Shown here: piece after piece, positions 37,917 to 45,712 of the stretch | How the letters are laid out: the number at the start of each line of letters is the position of its first letter | Position numbering within the stretch: position 1 is the first letter of the stretch | Assembly (NCBI GenBank): GCA_963705835.1 | Contig: CAVPLC010000043.1 | Coordinates: 59,075-123,074 of the forward strand | Direction: 5' to 3' | DNA length: 64,000 nucleotides | DNA from: Palsa-504 sp963705835 | GTDB taxonomy: Bacteria > Actinomycetota > Actinomycetes > Streptosporangiales > Streptosporangiaceae | Notes under the pieces: generated by a model | What the model was told of the DNA's origin: nothing | The model's input: the letters and a program-made list of their open reading frames with translations, nothing else | The model's database searches: none | Translations under genes and position numbers: made by a program

Positions 37917-39716
37917 ATGGCTGCCCGTCGGCTGACAACTACTGTTGCGGCGTGCGCGGGGCTGGTCCTGCCGTGGCTCGCGCTGGCCGCCCCGGCCTGC
38001 GCTGCACCGGCGGGCTACGGGAACTGCTCCGCCGGCGCCCATACCCTGGCACCGCCGGGTTCGCACCTGTACCCGGACACCGGCAACGGCGGCTACACCA
38101 GCGTGCACACCCTGGTGCACCTGGTCTACGACGCCTCTACGAACATGTTCCTGCCGGGCAACCGGGTGGTCCTCACCGACCGCGCCACGCAGTGCCTGAC
38201 CAGCTTCAGCCTCGACTTCGAGCGGCACTCCGCCAACACCAGCGCGGGCCCGGACATGACGGTCAGCTCCGTCACCGTGAACGGCCGCCCGGCGCAGTTC
38301 GGCTTCGTCCAGCCGACCTACCCGGGCGATCCGAACGGGCAGGACGACCCGAACCCGGCCGCCCACGAGGCGTCGCAGGTCAACCCGGTCGGCGGCCCGG
38401 ACAACAACCCGCTGCCGCCGGCCTGCTCACCGGCACTGCCGGACACCAAGACCCCGGCGGATGCGCTGGACGGCACCCAGTGCCCGGCCAACAAGCTCGT
38501 GATCACGCCGTCGGCGCCGATCGGGGACGGCTCGACGTTCGTCGTCACGGTCCGCTACACCGGCAGGCCCGGCGTGCACAACGACGGCGACGGCACCACC
38601 GAGGGCTGGTTCCGCGCCCCCGACGGCGGCTTCGTGACCACCGAGCCGGTCGCCTCGGAGGACTGGATGCCGCTCAACGACTACCCGGCGGCCAAGCCCA
38701 CCTACGACTTCTCCGACAGCGTCAACGCGGGCAAGACCGTGATCGCCAATGGCGTACTGGTCTCGGTACGGCAGAACCCGGCCAGCCAGGAATTCCCTGG
38801 CGGCTCCGTCACCTGGAACTGGCATTCCGCCGCGCCCATCGCCAGCTACCTGGTCGAAGACAGCGTCGGCAACTACAGCCTCACCTCGCGGACCGTCGAC
38901 GGCATCACGTTCTATCAGGCGCAGGACACCTCGATCGGCGCGGCGCAGCAGCAGGCGAACGCGGCCATCATGGACATGCAGCCGGACATCACCGCGTTCG
39001 AGAGCCAGTTCAACGGGCCTTACCCGTTCGTCTCCGGTGGGGTCATCATCGGCACTCCGTCGGTCAGCTTCGACGAGGAGATGCAGACCATGATTGCCTT
39101 CTCCGGCGGGGCGATCGACACCGACACGCTCTACCACGAGAACATGCACCAGTGGTGGGGAGACAACGTCACCGAGGACGACTACCACATGACCTTCTAC
39201 AAGGAAGGCCTGGCCACCCTGGCCGAGTTCTTCTATCACGCGCGGCTGGCCGAGGACGCCGCCGGGGGTCCGTCCTCGCCCCAGGGCCAGGCCGCCTTCG
39301 AGGCCAGCCTGGTGGACCAGTTCAACAAGCTCTACCGCAGCAGCGGCAGCTTCTGGACGACCGCGCCGTCGAACCCTGAACCGTTCAGCCTGTTCTCTGG
39401 TTCAAACACCTATGACCGGCCGGGTGCCGCCTACATCGCGCTGCGCCAGATCCTGGGCCCCGGCAACTTCGACCGGGCGCTGCAGCAACTCCAGCGCACC
39501 TACGGCGGGGGCAGCATCAGCGAGGCGCAGCTCGAAGCCGCCTTCCACCAGTGGCTACCGGTGCACAGTGACAGCTGCCAGGAGCGGCTGAGCCAGTTCT
39601 TCACCCAGTGGTTCGACACCGCCTACCCAACGGGCGGCGGCGCGCACCGGCCCATGATCACCGGACCCGGCCTGGATGGCCCCGGTTTCTACAGCGCTCC
39701 GGGAGTGTGCGCCTAG
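37917..39716 (+). CDS. secreted M1-family metallopeptidase (aminopeptidase N-like)
   Basis: A signal peptide (Met-Ala-Ala-Arg-Arg, then a hydrophobic stretch ending Ala-Pro-Ala-Cys-Ala-Ala) leads a 599-residue gluzincin. The zinc site is His407-Glu408-Asn-Met-His411 with Glu430, exactly HExxH-x18-E. The N-terminal half has the M1 beta-sandwich, with Pro-Thr-Tyr-Asp-Phe-Ser-Asp near 262. Phe-Asp-Glu-Glu-Met-Gln-Thr-Met near 383 replaces the usual Gly-x-Met-Glu-Asn exopeptidase motif, so substrate-end specificity may differ from classical aminopeptidases. GAGGGAGG precedes the ATG. The C-terminal ERAP1-like domain is missing, giving a short two-domain form. Confidence 0.9.
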   Translation: MAARRLTTTVAACAGLVLPWLALAAPACAAPAGYGNCSAGAHTLAPPGSHLYPDTGNGGYTSVHTLVHLVYDASTNMFLPGNRVVLTDRATQCLTSFSLDFERHSANTSAGPDMTVSSVTVNGRPAQFGFVQPTYPGDPNGQDDPNPAAHEASQVNPVGGPDNNPLPPACSPALPDTKTPADALDGTQCPANKLVITPSAPIGDGSTFVVTVRYTGRPGVHNDGDGTTEGWFRAPDGGFVTTEPVASEDWMPLNDYPAAKPTYDFSDSVNAGKTVIANGVLVSVRQNPASQEFPGGSVTWNWHSAAPIASYLVEDSVGNYSLTSRTVDGITFYQAQDTSIGAAQQQANAAIMDMQPDITAFESQFNGPYPFVSGGVIIGTPSVSFDEEMQTMIAFSGGAIDTDTLYHENMHQWWGDNVTEDDYHMTFYKEGLATLAEFFYHARLAEDAAGGPSSPQGQAAFEASLVDQFNKLYRSSGSFWTTAPSNPEPFSLFSGSNTYDRPGAAYIALRQILGPGNFDRALQQLQRTYGGGSISEAQLEAAFHQWLPVHSDSCQERLSQFFTQWFDTAYPTGGGAHRPMITGPGLDGPGFYSAPGVCA

Positions 39717-39719
39717 GGT

Positions 39720-40076
39720 TTACCATCCGAGTTCGGTGAGGCGGCGGTCGTCGATGCCGAAATGGTGGGCGATCTCGTGGATGACGGTGCGGCGGACCTG
39801 GTCGGCCACGTCCTGCTCGGTACGGCAGATCGCGCAGACCGCCTGGCGGTAGATGGTGATGTGGTCGGGCAGCACTCCTGCGTACTGAGACGTCCGGCTG
39901 GTCAGCGGGACGCCCTGGTACAGGCCGAGCAGGCCGGGCGGACCCGGGGCGTGCTTGACCGTCACCGCGACGTTGCGCATCAGCCGGCCGAGTTCCTCCG
40001 GCAGCCCGTCCAGCGCTGTGACCACCATCTCTTCGAAACGATCGGGATCGACGTCGACCACGAGCCCATTGTCCAC
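39720..40076 (-). CDS. small zincin-like metallopeptidase family protein
   Basis: About 118 residues with a C-terminal zinc motif Val-Ile-His-Glu-Ile-Ala-His-His-Phe-Gly-Ile-Asp-Asp, an HExxH-H arrangement typical of the small actinobacterial 'metallopeptidase family' (minimal zincins). The central Leu-Leu-Gly-Leu-Tyr-Gln-Gly-Val-Pro-Leu-Thr and Pro-Asp-His-Ile-Thr-Ile-Tyr-Arg are conserved. The GTG at 40076 or at 40061 gives the usual Val-Val-Asp-Val-Asp-Pro start; a longer frame to 40328 lacks family similarity. It is convergent with the M1 peptidase gene, three bases apart. Confidence 0.83.
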   Translation of the reverse strand: MDNGLVVDVDPDRFEEMVVTALDGLPEELGRLMRNVAVTVKHAPGPPGLLGLYQGVPLTSRTSQYAGVLPDHITIYRQAVCAICRTEQDVADQVRRTVIHEIAHHFGIDDRRLTELGW

Positions 40077-40324
40077 CGCCCCGGGCTGGCCTGCCTGCTG
40101 CAGTGTCCGGCCGCACCCATAACCGTTCTGTTTTCCCGAACGAGCGGTGGTGCGTGCCGTCAGTGGGCAGTGACGGCGAGGGCGGCGGATGCGGCGGGTC
40201 TCGGTGAGCGCGCCGCTGGCCAGCGAGACGTTCACGTACCCGCTAGTCACGTTCCCGCCACCCAGCGCGCGCCCGGAGCCGTCCAAGCTGGGTGACCTGG
40301 GCGAACAGCGGTGATCCCGGCACG

Positions 40325-40609
40325 TCACGCTCGGGGCCCCAGCACGTCGGCGGCAGCATCGATGATCCTCCAGAGCGGGCTGTCGGTGCGCTCGTACCAG
40401 ACGCGGCGGTCGCCGTCCCGGCGATCTTCTTCCAGCATGCCCAGGCGGACGAGCCGGCTGAGCTCTCTGGCCAGGTCACCTTGCAAGATCACTTCGCGGG
40501 GCGGCTCGGACTGGTAGAAACGTGGCTTGTCATGCCGGACTATCCAGAGGGCCAGCGCCAGCCGGCAGGGCCGCCCGAAGAGCTGCTTGCCCACCTCGTC
40601 TACATCCAC
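40325..40609 (-). CDS. small winged-helix DNA-binding protein
   Basis: 94 residues, essentially one winged helix: Arg-Leu-Ala-Leu-Ala-Leu-Trp-Ile (helix 1), Gln-Gly-Asp-Leu-Ala-Arg-Glu-Leu-Ser-Arg-Leu-Val-Arg-Leu-Gly-Met-Leu (helices 2-3), and Arg-Asp-Gly-Asp-Arg-Arg-Val-Trp-Tyr-Glu-Arg (wing). No sensor domain is visible. It is divergent from the gene at 40755, and a perfect 23-bp palindrome lies between them 30 bases from its start, so autorepression and control of the neighbour are likely. The region 40077-40324 on its downstream side holds no gene; it has an A+T-rich TTCTGTTTTCCCGAACGAGCG stretch related to the recurring motif. Confidence 0.75.
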   Translation of the reverse strand: MDVDEVGKQLFGRPCRLALALWIVRHDKPRFYQSEPPREVILQGDLARELSRLVRLGMLEEDRRDGDRRVWYERTDSPLWRIIDAAADVLGPRA

Positions 40610-40638
40610 TGGCGTGTCCCTGAGCTCGTCCTAGTAAT

Positions 40639-40661
40639 CACTATCTAGAATCTAGATAGTG
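40639..40661. promoter_or_regulatory. perfect 23-bp palindrome, probable operator
   Basis: CACTATCTAGA, a central A, then TCTAGATAGTG. It sits in the 145-base gap between the divergent winged-helix gene and the gene at 40755, in a strongly A+T-rich island. Confidence 0.85.
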
Positions 40662-40754
40662 GAATTCGGTATCAAGGTGAGTACAGCATGCGTCGCCAGG
40701 CAGTGACCAGTTCGGCAGGCCGCCAGTGCCCGCTCGTCGTCGACCGGAGCTTCC

Positions 40755-41381
40755 TTGACCTCGTTCCTGGGCGGTGAACCGGTCGGGGGCGTCGTCCTGC
40801 TCGGGGTCAGGGTCACGGCCTACACGTCGGTCAACGTCGCCGAGCATCGTCGACGTCGGGCCGCCGGGATGGGCGCGGTCATCGATCCGGGCCTGCTGGA
40901 CCGGCTGATGGACCTGCCGGTCGCCGTTCCCGTGGACGATCCCGCGCTGTGGGCGGCGGCGGCCGGTCAGCCGCCGGGAATACTCGAACGCGGCGAGGAC
41001 GAAGCGAGCGTCACGCGGCGCCTGGAGTCGCCGCTCACGATCGCCGATGTCGTGGTCCACGCGGCCGCGGGGCGGGAACTGCGCGCCGTCCAGGACGCCA
41101 GCTTGTTCGCCGGCTTCACGCGCCGCTGGGTGGCGGCTGCCCGCAACCGCATGCCAGACGCAACGATGCTGGAAGCGAAGGTGTGCGGCGTCGGCATGCT
41201 CGATCCGGGACACAGGGTGCTGTTGCAGGCCGAGAAGCCGGTCGCCCTGACCAGGGACGGATGGTCGTGGCTACTGGAGGAAAAGGCCTACCGGCGGTGG
41301 CTTAGCGCACCGCCTGGCGCTCGCGTGATGCAGAGCGCAGGTCCAGCCACTGGCGGAGCCAGCGTGACGTGGGCAGGCTGA
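40755..41381 (+). CDS. uncharacterised protein, probably controlled by the palindrome at 40639
   Basis: 208 residues with no family I recognise. Two helical segments are Leu-Leu-Asp-Arg-Leu-Met-Asp-Leu near residue 48 and Gly-Phe-Thr-Arg-Arg-Trp-Val-Ala-Ala-Ala near 122; a Gly-Val-Gly-Met-Leu-Asp-Pro-Gly-His strand lies near 145. No signal peptide. The real start may be the ATG at 40688, giving Cys-Pro-Leu-Val-Val-Asp-Arg-Ser-Phe-Leu, which would need a frameshift near 40,750. It overlaps the convergent gene at its 3' end by 80 bases. Function unknown. Confidence 0.55.
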   Translation: MTSFLGGEPVGGVVLLGVRVTAYTSVNVAEHRRRRAAGMGAVIDPGLLDRLMDLPVAVPVDDPALWAAAAGQPPGILERGEDEASVTRRLESPLTIADVVVHAAAGRELRAVQDASLFAGFTRRWVAAARNRMPDATMLEAKVCGVGMLDPGHRVLLQAEKPVALTRDGWSWLLEEKAYRRWLSAPPGARVMQSAGPATGGASVTWAG

Positions 41382-42405
41382 TTCCGCTCTCGGTTAGCGA
41401 GAGGTTCATGTCGGCTCCCGCGCGGCAGGCTTCCGACCAGGCGTCCCGCGGGTCGGCGGCGGAGAGAATACGGCACGCGATCTGCTCGGTGCAGGCCATG
41501 TTGTGCTGGCCCGCCAGTATCCGGCCGGCCAGCAGATCGCGCTCGCCGAGATCGCTGATCCGTAGCAGGCTGTCGCCGCGGCAGACCGGATCGCCGCAGC
41601 GCAGCGCGTTCAGCGGCCGGTGGCGGGCCAGCGCGGGCAGGTTGCTCGTCTTGACGTAGTTGTGCAGCGCGGGCACGAACACCGACGGGGAATCGTCCCG
41701 CTCGTCATCGCCGTCGGCGCGATCGGGCCGGCGCATCGGAAGGGGTCCGTGCCGGGTGTTCGCCGACGAGCCGACGAAACCGCCGAACGCCCCGTGAGCG
41801 ACCGCGCCGACAGCGGAAAGGTCACAGCGCAGCAGGACCACCGGCAGCGGCCCGACGTCGGAAATGAACCTCAGCAGGCCCGCCACGGCTCCGGCGGCGT
41901 CGAGGCCGTTGTACCGGTGCAGCAAGACGATCGCCACCGGACGCCCGGCCGCCCGGACCTCCTCGGTGAGGCACGCGAGCCCCTCCCGGAGCCACCAGGG
42001 CTCGATGGGCAAGACGACCAGGGTGGGATCGTCGATCGCGGCCCAGCGCGCCAGCGCCTTGCGGAGCGCGGACCGGTCGTCGTTCCTGATCCGCGGCGTG
42101 TCGGTGAGGACGAGCGGGACACCCGCCGCTTGCTGGCGCATCAGCCACTCGTCGTAGTCGAAGAGCGGCCCGGAATCGGCCGCGGCCTGCGAGCCATACG
42201 CCGCCGGATCGATGAGCACCCCAGGCGTCTTCGCGGCCAGCTTCGCGCCCTGCCTGCCGGACACGACGGCACCTCCGCACGCCGTCACGACGGACCGCAG
42301 CAGCCCGGCATCGACGGATCCGCCGAGGTAGGGATATATCCCGGACGGGATGGCGGCGGCCAGCGGATGCGCAGACGGACTGACGGATGCGGGATCGATC
42401 TTCAA
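41302..42405 (-). CDS. uncharacterised 367-residue protein, possibly TIM-barrel-like
   Basis: Alternating strands and helices (Gly-Val-Leu-Ile-Asp-Pro, Val-Pro-Leu-Val-Leu-Thr-Asp-Thr, Leu-Val-Val-Leu-Pro-Ile-Glu, Val-Ala-Ile-Val-Leu-Leu-His, Val-Val-Leu-Leu-Arg-Cys-Asp) suggest a beta/alpha barrel. A Cys-Gly-Asp-Pro-Val-Cys segment near residue 278 and Gly-Phe-Val-Gly-Ser-Ser-Ala-Asn-Thr-Arg-His near 210 stand out as possible active-site or metal loops, somewhat like tRNA-guanine transglycosylase-type barrels, but this is speculative. It forms a convergent overlapping pair with the gene at 40755 and may be part of the same module as the small regulator. Confidence 0.6.
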   Translation of the reverse strand: MKIDPASVSPSAHPLAAAIPSGIYPYLGGSVDAGLLRSVVTACGGAVVSGRQGAKLAAKTPGVLIDPAAYGSQAAADSGPLFDYDEWLMRQQAAGVPLVLTDTPRIRNDDRSALRKALARWAAIDDPTLVVLPIEPWWLREGLACLTEEVRAAGRPVAIVLLHRYNGLDAAGAVAGLLRFISDVGPLPVVLLRCDLSAVGAVAHGAFGGFVGSSANTRHGPLPMRRPDRADGDDERDDSPSVFVPALHNYVKTSNLPALARHRPLNALRCGDPVCRGDSLLRISDLGERDLLAGRILAGQHNMACTEQIACRILSAADPRDAWSEACRAGADMNLSLTESGISLPTSRWLRQWLDLRSASRERQAVR

Positions 42406-42522
42406 TGCGGGTACCTCGGACGAACAAGACAGAACGAACTGATTTGGATACTATCCGTCATTTGACGCGGCGCTGCGATGACACGCCGTCGTCGCTGAGA
42501 CCGGAACGGCAGGGGCGTCCGG

Positions 42523-42750
42523 TCAGCGGCGCAGTCGGTCGGTCAGGCGGGCCGGGTCGACCCTCACGGCGAAGGGATGCTCGGCGGCGAAAGGCGCTGA
42601 GGTTTCCGCCACGAGAGCGTAGCGGCCGGCCTGTAGCTCGAAGACGGTCAGTTCGGGTTGGGGCGGGTCCGGGTTCACGATCCAGTACGAGGAGACGCCG
42701 AACCGCTCGTACGCTGTTTTCTTCCGGTTCAGGGAACTAACGGAGCGATC
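42523..42750 (-). pseudogene. C-terminal remnant of a Uma2-family nuclease
   Basis: About 75 codons in one frame read Arg-Lys-Lys-Thr-Ala-Tyr-Glu-Arg-Phe-Gly-Val-Ser-Ser-Tyr-Trp-Ile-Val-Asn-Pro-Asp, then Leu-Thr-Val-Phe-Glu-Leu and Gly-Arg-Tyr. This matches the end of Uma2 (DUF820) restriction-like nucleases. There is no start codon context, and the N-terminal two thirds are missing; it abuts the stop of the Ddn-like gene. It is a deletion remnant. Confidence 0.7.
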
Positions 42751-43219
42751 ACGAGGTGCCGGCTCGGGGCACCAGGCGGATGACCGGCAGTTCCCGGTCG
42801 GTCTTGCGCTCGTACCCGCCGAACCGGGGCGCGGCCGTGGTGATCTGCTGCCAGGCCTCCTCGCGCTCCGCTCCGTGGAGCTGCTCGGCCGCCACCGCCA
42901 CCTTCCGGCCTTCGACCTCGATCTGGACCTGGTCGGGATGGGCGGCGATGTTGTAGTACCACGCCGGGTTCCGCGCCGCCCCGCCTGCCGAGGCGACGAT
43001 CAGCCAGCTGCCGTCCAGGCCGGGAAACCAGCCGACCGGATTGGAACGCTCGAGTCCGCTCTTGCGGCCGACGGTGGTCAGGACCAGCGCGTCCATGCCC
43101 ATGAACTTGCCCCCGCCCTTACGGCGGAGCCGGTTGGCCATCACCTTGTTCATCCATCGGGCAACAAATCCGGACGGCTGGCGGGCGCCTCGCGTTCCGG
43201 CGGTTGTATCGAAGCTCAT
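42749..43219 (-). CDS. deazaflavin (F420)-dependent nitroreductase-family protein, Ddn-like
   Basis: 156 residues. The family core Val-Leu-Thr-Thr-Val-Gly-Arg-Lys-Ser-Gly-Leu-Glu-Arg (about residues 46-58) binds F420 phosphate, and Ala-Ser-Ala-Gly-Gly-Ala-Ala-Arg-Asn-Pro-Ala-Trp-Tyr-Tyr-Asn-Ile (about 76-91) is the signature of FDORs. It would use reduced F420 to reduce a quinone or nitro compound. The next gene downstream on the same strand is only a nuclease remnant, and the FMN reductase gene upstream ends 10 bases away, so the two redox genes likely form an operon. Confidence 0.88.
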   Translation of the reverse strand: MSFDTTAGTRGARQPSGFVARWMNKVMANRLRRKGGGKFMGMDALVLTTVGRKSGLERSNPVGWFPGLDGSWLIVASAGGAARNPAWYYNIAAHPDQVQIEVEGRKVAVAAEQLHGAEREEAWQQITTAAPRFGGYERKTDRELPVIRLVPRAGTS

Positions 43220-43229
43220 AGGACCTCCA

Positions 43230-43871
43230 TTATGCCTGTACGGTGGCCAGCGCGGCGCGGGCCCGGAGCGAGCCGGGGGTCAACTCCCCATCGGCGCGGG
43301 CCTTCTCCAACGCCGAGGACCACCAGGCCAGGTCCTCGAGCATGACCTGCAGGCGGATGTCGGTTTCGGGATCGACCGGCTCGCCGTCGGCGCCGAAGGC
43401 CGTCCTCACGAACGGGATCACCACGGTGTTGCGCAGCGGAACGGCTTCGGCCTCGATGAACACGTGAGCGAGATGCTCGATCGCGCGGATCCCGCCGCCG
43501 ATGCTGCCGCTGTAGCCGACGGCCGCCACCGGCTTGTTCCGGAATCCGAACGACAGCCACACGCTGTCGATGGCGTTCTTCAGCGCGGCGGGAAGGCTGT
43601 GGTTGTACTCCGGCGTGACGACGATGAAGGCGTCGGCCTGCTTCACCTTCTTGTTCCACGCCTGCACGATCGGCTCGGAGTACGTCGGGTCGCTGATGTC
43701 GCCGATCGTCCCCGCGTGTTCGCCGAAGATCGGCAGCGGCCAGTCCCGCAGATCGGCGACCTCGGTGTCGAAGCCCTGCTGCGCGCGGGCCCGCGAGACG
43801 ACCCAGGGCATCACCAGGTCCGCCGCTCGCCCGGGACGCGTGCTCCCGACGATGACCAGGACTCTCGACAT
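43230..43871 (-). CDS. NADPH-dependent FMN reductase (flavodoxin-like)
   Basis: 213 residues of the NADPH-dependent FMN reductase family: Val-Gly-Ser-Thr-Arg-Pro-Gly-Arg near residue 8 binds FMN phosphate, and Thr-Pro-Glu-Tyr-Asn-His-Ser-Leu-Pro-Ala-Ala-Leu-Lys-Asn (about 85-98) is the family signature. It reduces flavins or quinones in the cytoplasm. The ATG at 43871 follows GGAGAG. It is divergent from a MarR-family gene, a common repressor-reductase pairing, and likely co-transcribed with the F420-dependent gene. Confidence 0.9.
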   Translation of the reverse strand: MSRVLVIVGSTRPGRAADLVMPWVVSRARAQQGFDTEVADLRDWPLPIFGEHAGTIGDISDPTYSEPIVQAWNKKVKQADAFIVVTPEYNHSLPAALKNAIDSVWLSFGFRNKPVAAVGYSGSIGGGIRAIEHLAHVFIEAEAVPLRNTVVIPFVRTAFGADGEPVDPETDIRLQVMLEDLAWWSSALEKARADGELTPGSLRARAALATVQA

Positions 43872-43978
43872 CGCTGCTCTCCACAATGGAATGGTCCGCG
43901 GGCCGGGTCGTCACGTTAGGCCGCGGGGCCGCGCGACGCGAGAACCGGCTACACGAACTCGGGTTCGTTCAGATAATA

Positions 43979-44017
43979 TACTGTAAATGACATTAACTAT
44001 CTCCGCCATGTACTGTA
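43979..44017. promoter_or_regulatory. paired TACTGTA sites in the divergent MarR/reductase promoter
   Basis: TACTGTA occurs at 43979-43985 and 44011-44017, 32 bp apart, in the A+T-rich stretch between the FMN reductase and MarR genes. They may be regulator sites; if so, the MarR start is more likely at GTG 44023 than further upstream. Confidence 0.4.
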
Positions 44018-44499
44018 GTGAGGTGGGAGAGACGGCGCAAGGGGGCGTGACGGGCGGACCGGACGATGCGCGCGTCGACGTCGCTGGCGGGCTGATCCAG
44101 CTCGCCACGCTGGTGCAGGGCGTCTATGCGTGCGTCTCCGAACGCCATGACCTGACTCCCGTGCAGGCCAGGCTGCTGTGCGTCCTGCTGGATGGCCCGC
44201 GGGGCATGGCCGAGCTGGCCCACTGCTTCGGCGTGGAGAAGGCCGCGCTCACCGGCCTCATGGACCGGGCCGAGCGGCGCGGCCTCGCTCGGCGGTCACC
44301 CGTGCCGGGCGACCGGCGTGCGCTGCAGGTGACGCTGACCGACGCCGGCCAGCGGGCGGCGGCCGCCTTCCACGCCGAGGTCGGCGCGGAGCTCGGCCGG
44401 CTCGTCTCGTCGCTGGCGCCGCGGGACCGCGAGCACTTCCGCGCCACCATGGCCGAGATCATCGCCCGGTGCAGGACGTCGCCCGTCGTTCATTGCTGA
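44008..44499 (+). CDS. MarR-family regulator
   Basis: About 160 residues with a central winged helix: Leu-Thr-Pro-Val-Gln-Ala-Arg-Leu-Leu-Cys-Val-Leu, Gly-Met-Ala-Glu-Leu-Ala-His-Cys-Phe-Gly-Val-Glu-Lys-Ala-Ala-Leu-Thr-Gly-Leu-Met-Asp-Arg-Ala-Glu-Arg (recognition helix) and Pro-Gly-Asp-Arg-Arg-Ala-Leu-Gln-Val-Thr-Leu-Thr (wing). A Cys-Val-Leu and a His-Cys-Phe supply possible redox-sensing cysteines. Start is uncertain among 43987, 44008 and GTG 44023. It probably represses itself and the divergent FMN reductase operon. Confidence 0.85.
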   Translation: MYCSEVGETAQGGVTGGPDDARVDVAGGLIQLATLVQGVYACVSERHDLTPVQARLLCVLLDGPRGMAELAHCFGVEKAALTGLMDRAERRGLARRSPVPGDRRALQVTLTDAGQRAAAAFHAEVGAELGRLVSSLAPRDREHFRATMAEIIARCRTSPVVHC

Positions 44500-45102
44500 C
44501 TCACCGCAGCGGGCCGAAGAACGCCTAGCCGGGCGCGGAGGCGGCTCGGGGTAGGCCAGGAAGCCGAACACGACGGTCCGGGCGCCGGGCGGGGCATCCG
44601 CGGCCTCTCGCCGGTAGCGGCCGATCAGTTCCTGCTGGTCGGTGATGAGCCGGGCGGCTTCTTCCCTGGTCAGCGTGAGCCTGGTGCGCATGACGGCCCA
44701 CGTCCCGCGGCCCCACTCGCCCATGGCTCCGCGCGCGGCGCGGAACCGCTCGAGGCCCTCCAGGTCATCGGCCAGGCCCGTCGGCCGCAGCCCGGAGGCC
44801 TCCGCTCGTGCCTCCTGGCTGAGGCCTTCGCGGGGGATCCACACCTTCTCCGGCGTGACCTGCCACCAGCGTTCCCTGCCCTGGCCACGTTCGGCGACCT
44901 CCTGCACGAAGCCGTACTCGGCTAGCTGCCGCAGGTGGTAGCTCATGATCCCGCTGTTCTCGCCGAGGTCCCTGGCCAAGGTGGTGGAGGTCGCCGGCCC
45001 GGCCTGGCGCAGGTAACGCAGGATGCGCTGGCGCATCGGGTGGGCGAAGACGCGCATGGCCTCGACATCGCGTACTTCGTGAGGCTGTAGTGGTTCGGTC
45101 AT
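44296..45102 (-). CDS. ArsR-like winged-helix regulator (HTH_20 type), 3' end uncertain
   Basis: The N-terminal winged helix includes Val-Phe-Ala-His-Pro-Met-Arg-Gln-Arg-Ile-Leu-Arg-Tyr-Leu and Gly-Ile-Met-Ser-Tyr-His-Leu-Arg-Gln-Leu-Ala-Glu-Tyr-Gly-Phe, followed by a helical domain with Thr-Leu-Thr-Arg-Glu-Glu-Ala. Family resemblance stops near Pro-Gly-Ala-Arg-Thr-Val-Val-Phe-Gly-Phe-Leu-Ala-Tyr-Pro. Beyond that the frame runs antisense through the MarR gene to 44296; a one-base shift would give a stop at 44526-44528, so the real end may be there. Four 14-bp iterons with GTGCA cores lie directly upstream of the ATG, a likely autoregulatory site. Confidence 0.75.
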   Translation of the reverse strand: MTEPLQPHEVRDVEAMRVFAHPMRQRILRYLRQAGPATSTTLARDLGENSGIMSYHLRQLAEYGFVQEVAERGQGRERWWQVTPEKVWIPREGLSQEARAEASGLRPTGLADDLEGLERFRAARGAMGEWGRGTWAVMRTRLTLTREEAARLITDQQELIGRYRREAADAPPGARTVVFGFLAYPEPPPRPARRSSARCGESAMNDGRRPAPGDDLGHGGAEVLAVPRRQRRDEPAELRADLGVEGGRRPLAGVGQRHLQRTPVARHG

Positions 45103-45103
45103 G

Positions 45104-45150
45104 GTGCAAGGATAATTGTGCACATTTTTTTGTGCAAATATTTTTGTGCA
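45104..45150. promoter_or_regulatory. four direct repeats with exact 14-bp spacing (GTGCA iterons)
   Basis: GTGCA starts at 45104, 45118, 45132 and 45146. Three of the four are preceded by TT, and the spacers are A/T-rich (for example CATTTTTTT, AATATTTTT). On the minus strand they run into the ATG of the ArsR-like gene at 45102. Even spacing puts each site 1.3 helical turns apart. Confidence 0.85.
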
Positions 45151-45204
45151 TCGCGGGCGTCCTGCGCGGTCTGGCTCAGTGCGTCCTGGCGCTGTCGGCG
45201 CCTG

Positions 45205-45492
45205 TTAGCGGTGCGCGAACCGGCGGGATTTGCCGCTGCGCCTGGTGAACAGGTTCATGACTAGCAGCAGGACGGCCGATCCGGCGATGGCGGTGAGCCA
45301 GGTGGACAGGTTGAAGAACCCGTGCAGGGTGTGGGTGTGGAACAGTTCGGTGGCGGCCCAGCCGCCGCCGAGCGCCCCGGCGATGCCGATCAGGCAGGTG
45401 AGGAAGAGGCCTTGTGATCTTTTGCCGGGGATCAGCATGTTGGCGAGCAGGCCTGCGGCGAGGCCGAGAACGATCCAGGCGATGATGCCCAT
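45205..45492 (-). CDS. GlsB/YeaQ/YmgE-family stress membrane protein
   Basis: 95 residues with three hydrophobic segments (about residues 2-20, 28-45 and 64-82) and a basic tail. The start Met-Gly-Ile-Ile-Ala-Trp-Ile-Val-Leu-Gly and the Ile-Pro-Gly-Lys segment are typical of the transglycosylase-associated family, small inner-membrane proteins induced by stress. AAGGAG lies 6 bases before the ATG at 45492. The stretch upstream (45493-45712) shows no gene. Confidence 0.88.
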   Translation of the reverse strand: MGIIAWIVLGLAAGLLANMLIPGKRSQGLFLTCLIGIAGALGGGWAATELFHTHTLHGFFNLSTWLTAIAGSAVLLLVMNLFTRRSGKSRRFAHR

Positions 45493-45712
45493 AACCGACT
45501 CCTTAGTCAGTGACGTACGTGGGTGCGTGGTAACCGGTAGCCGGTGTTGCCGGGCAGGCTGCGCGGGGTGGGAGCGGGGCGACTGAGACGCTGGCCCGGC
45601 TCCGTTGCGGACCCGGCTTTACCTCGCGGCCTTCGGCTGCTGTTTCCCGGTGTCCTACCCTCAGGTTACCTCTGAAACGTAAAACTAGCAATTTATTTCC
45701 GGAAAAGTACGT

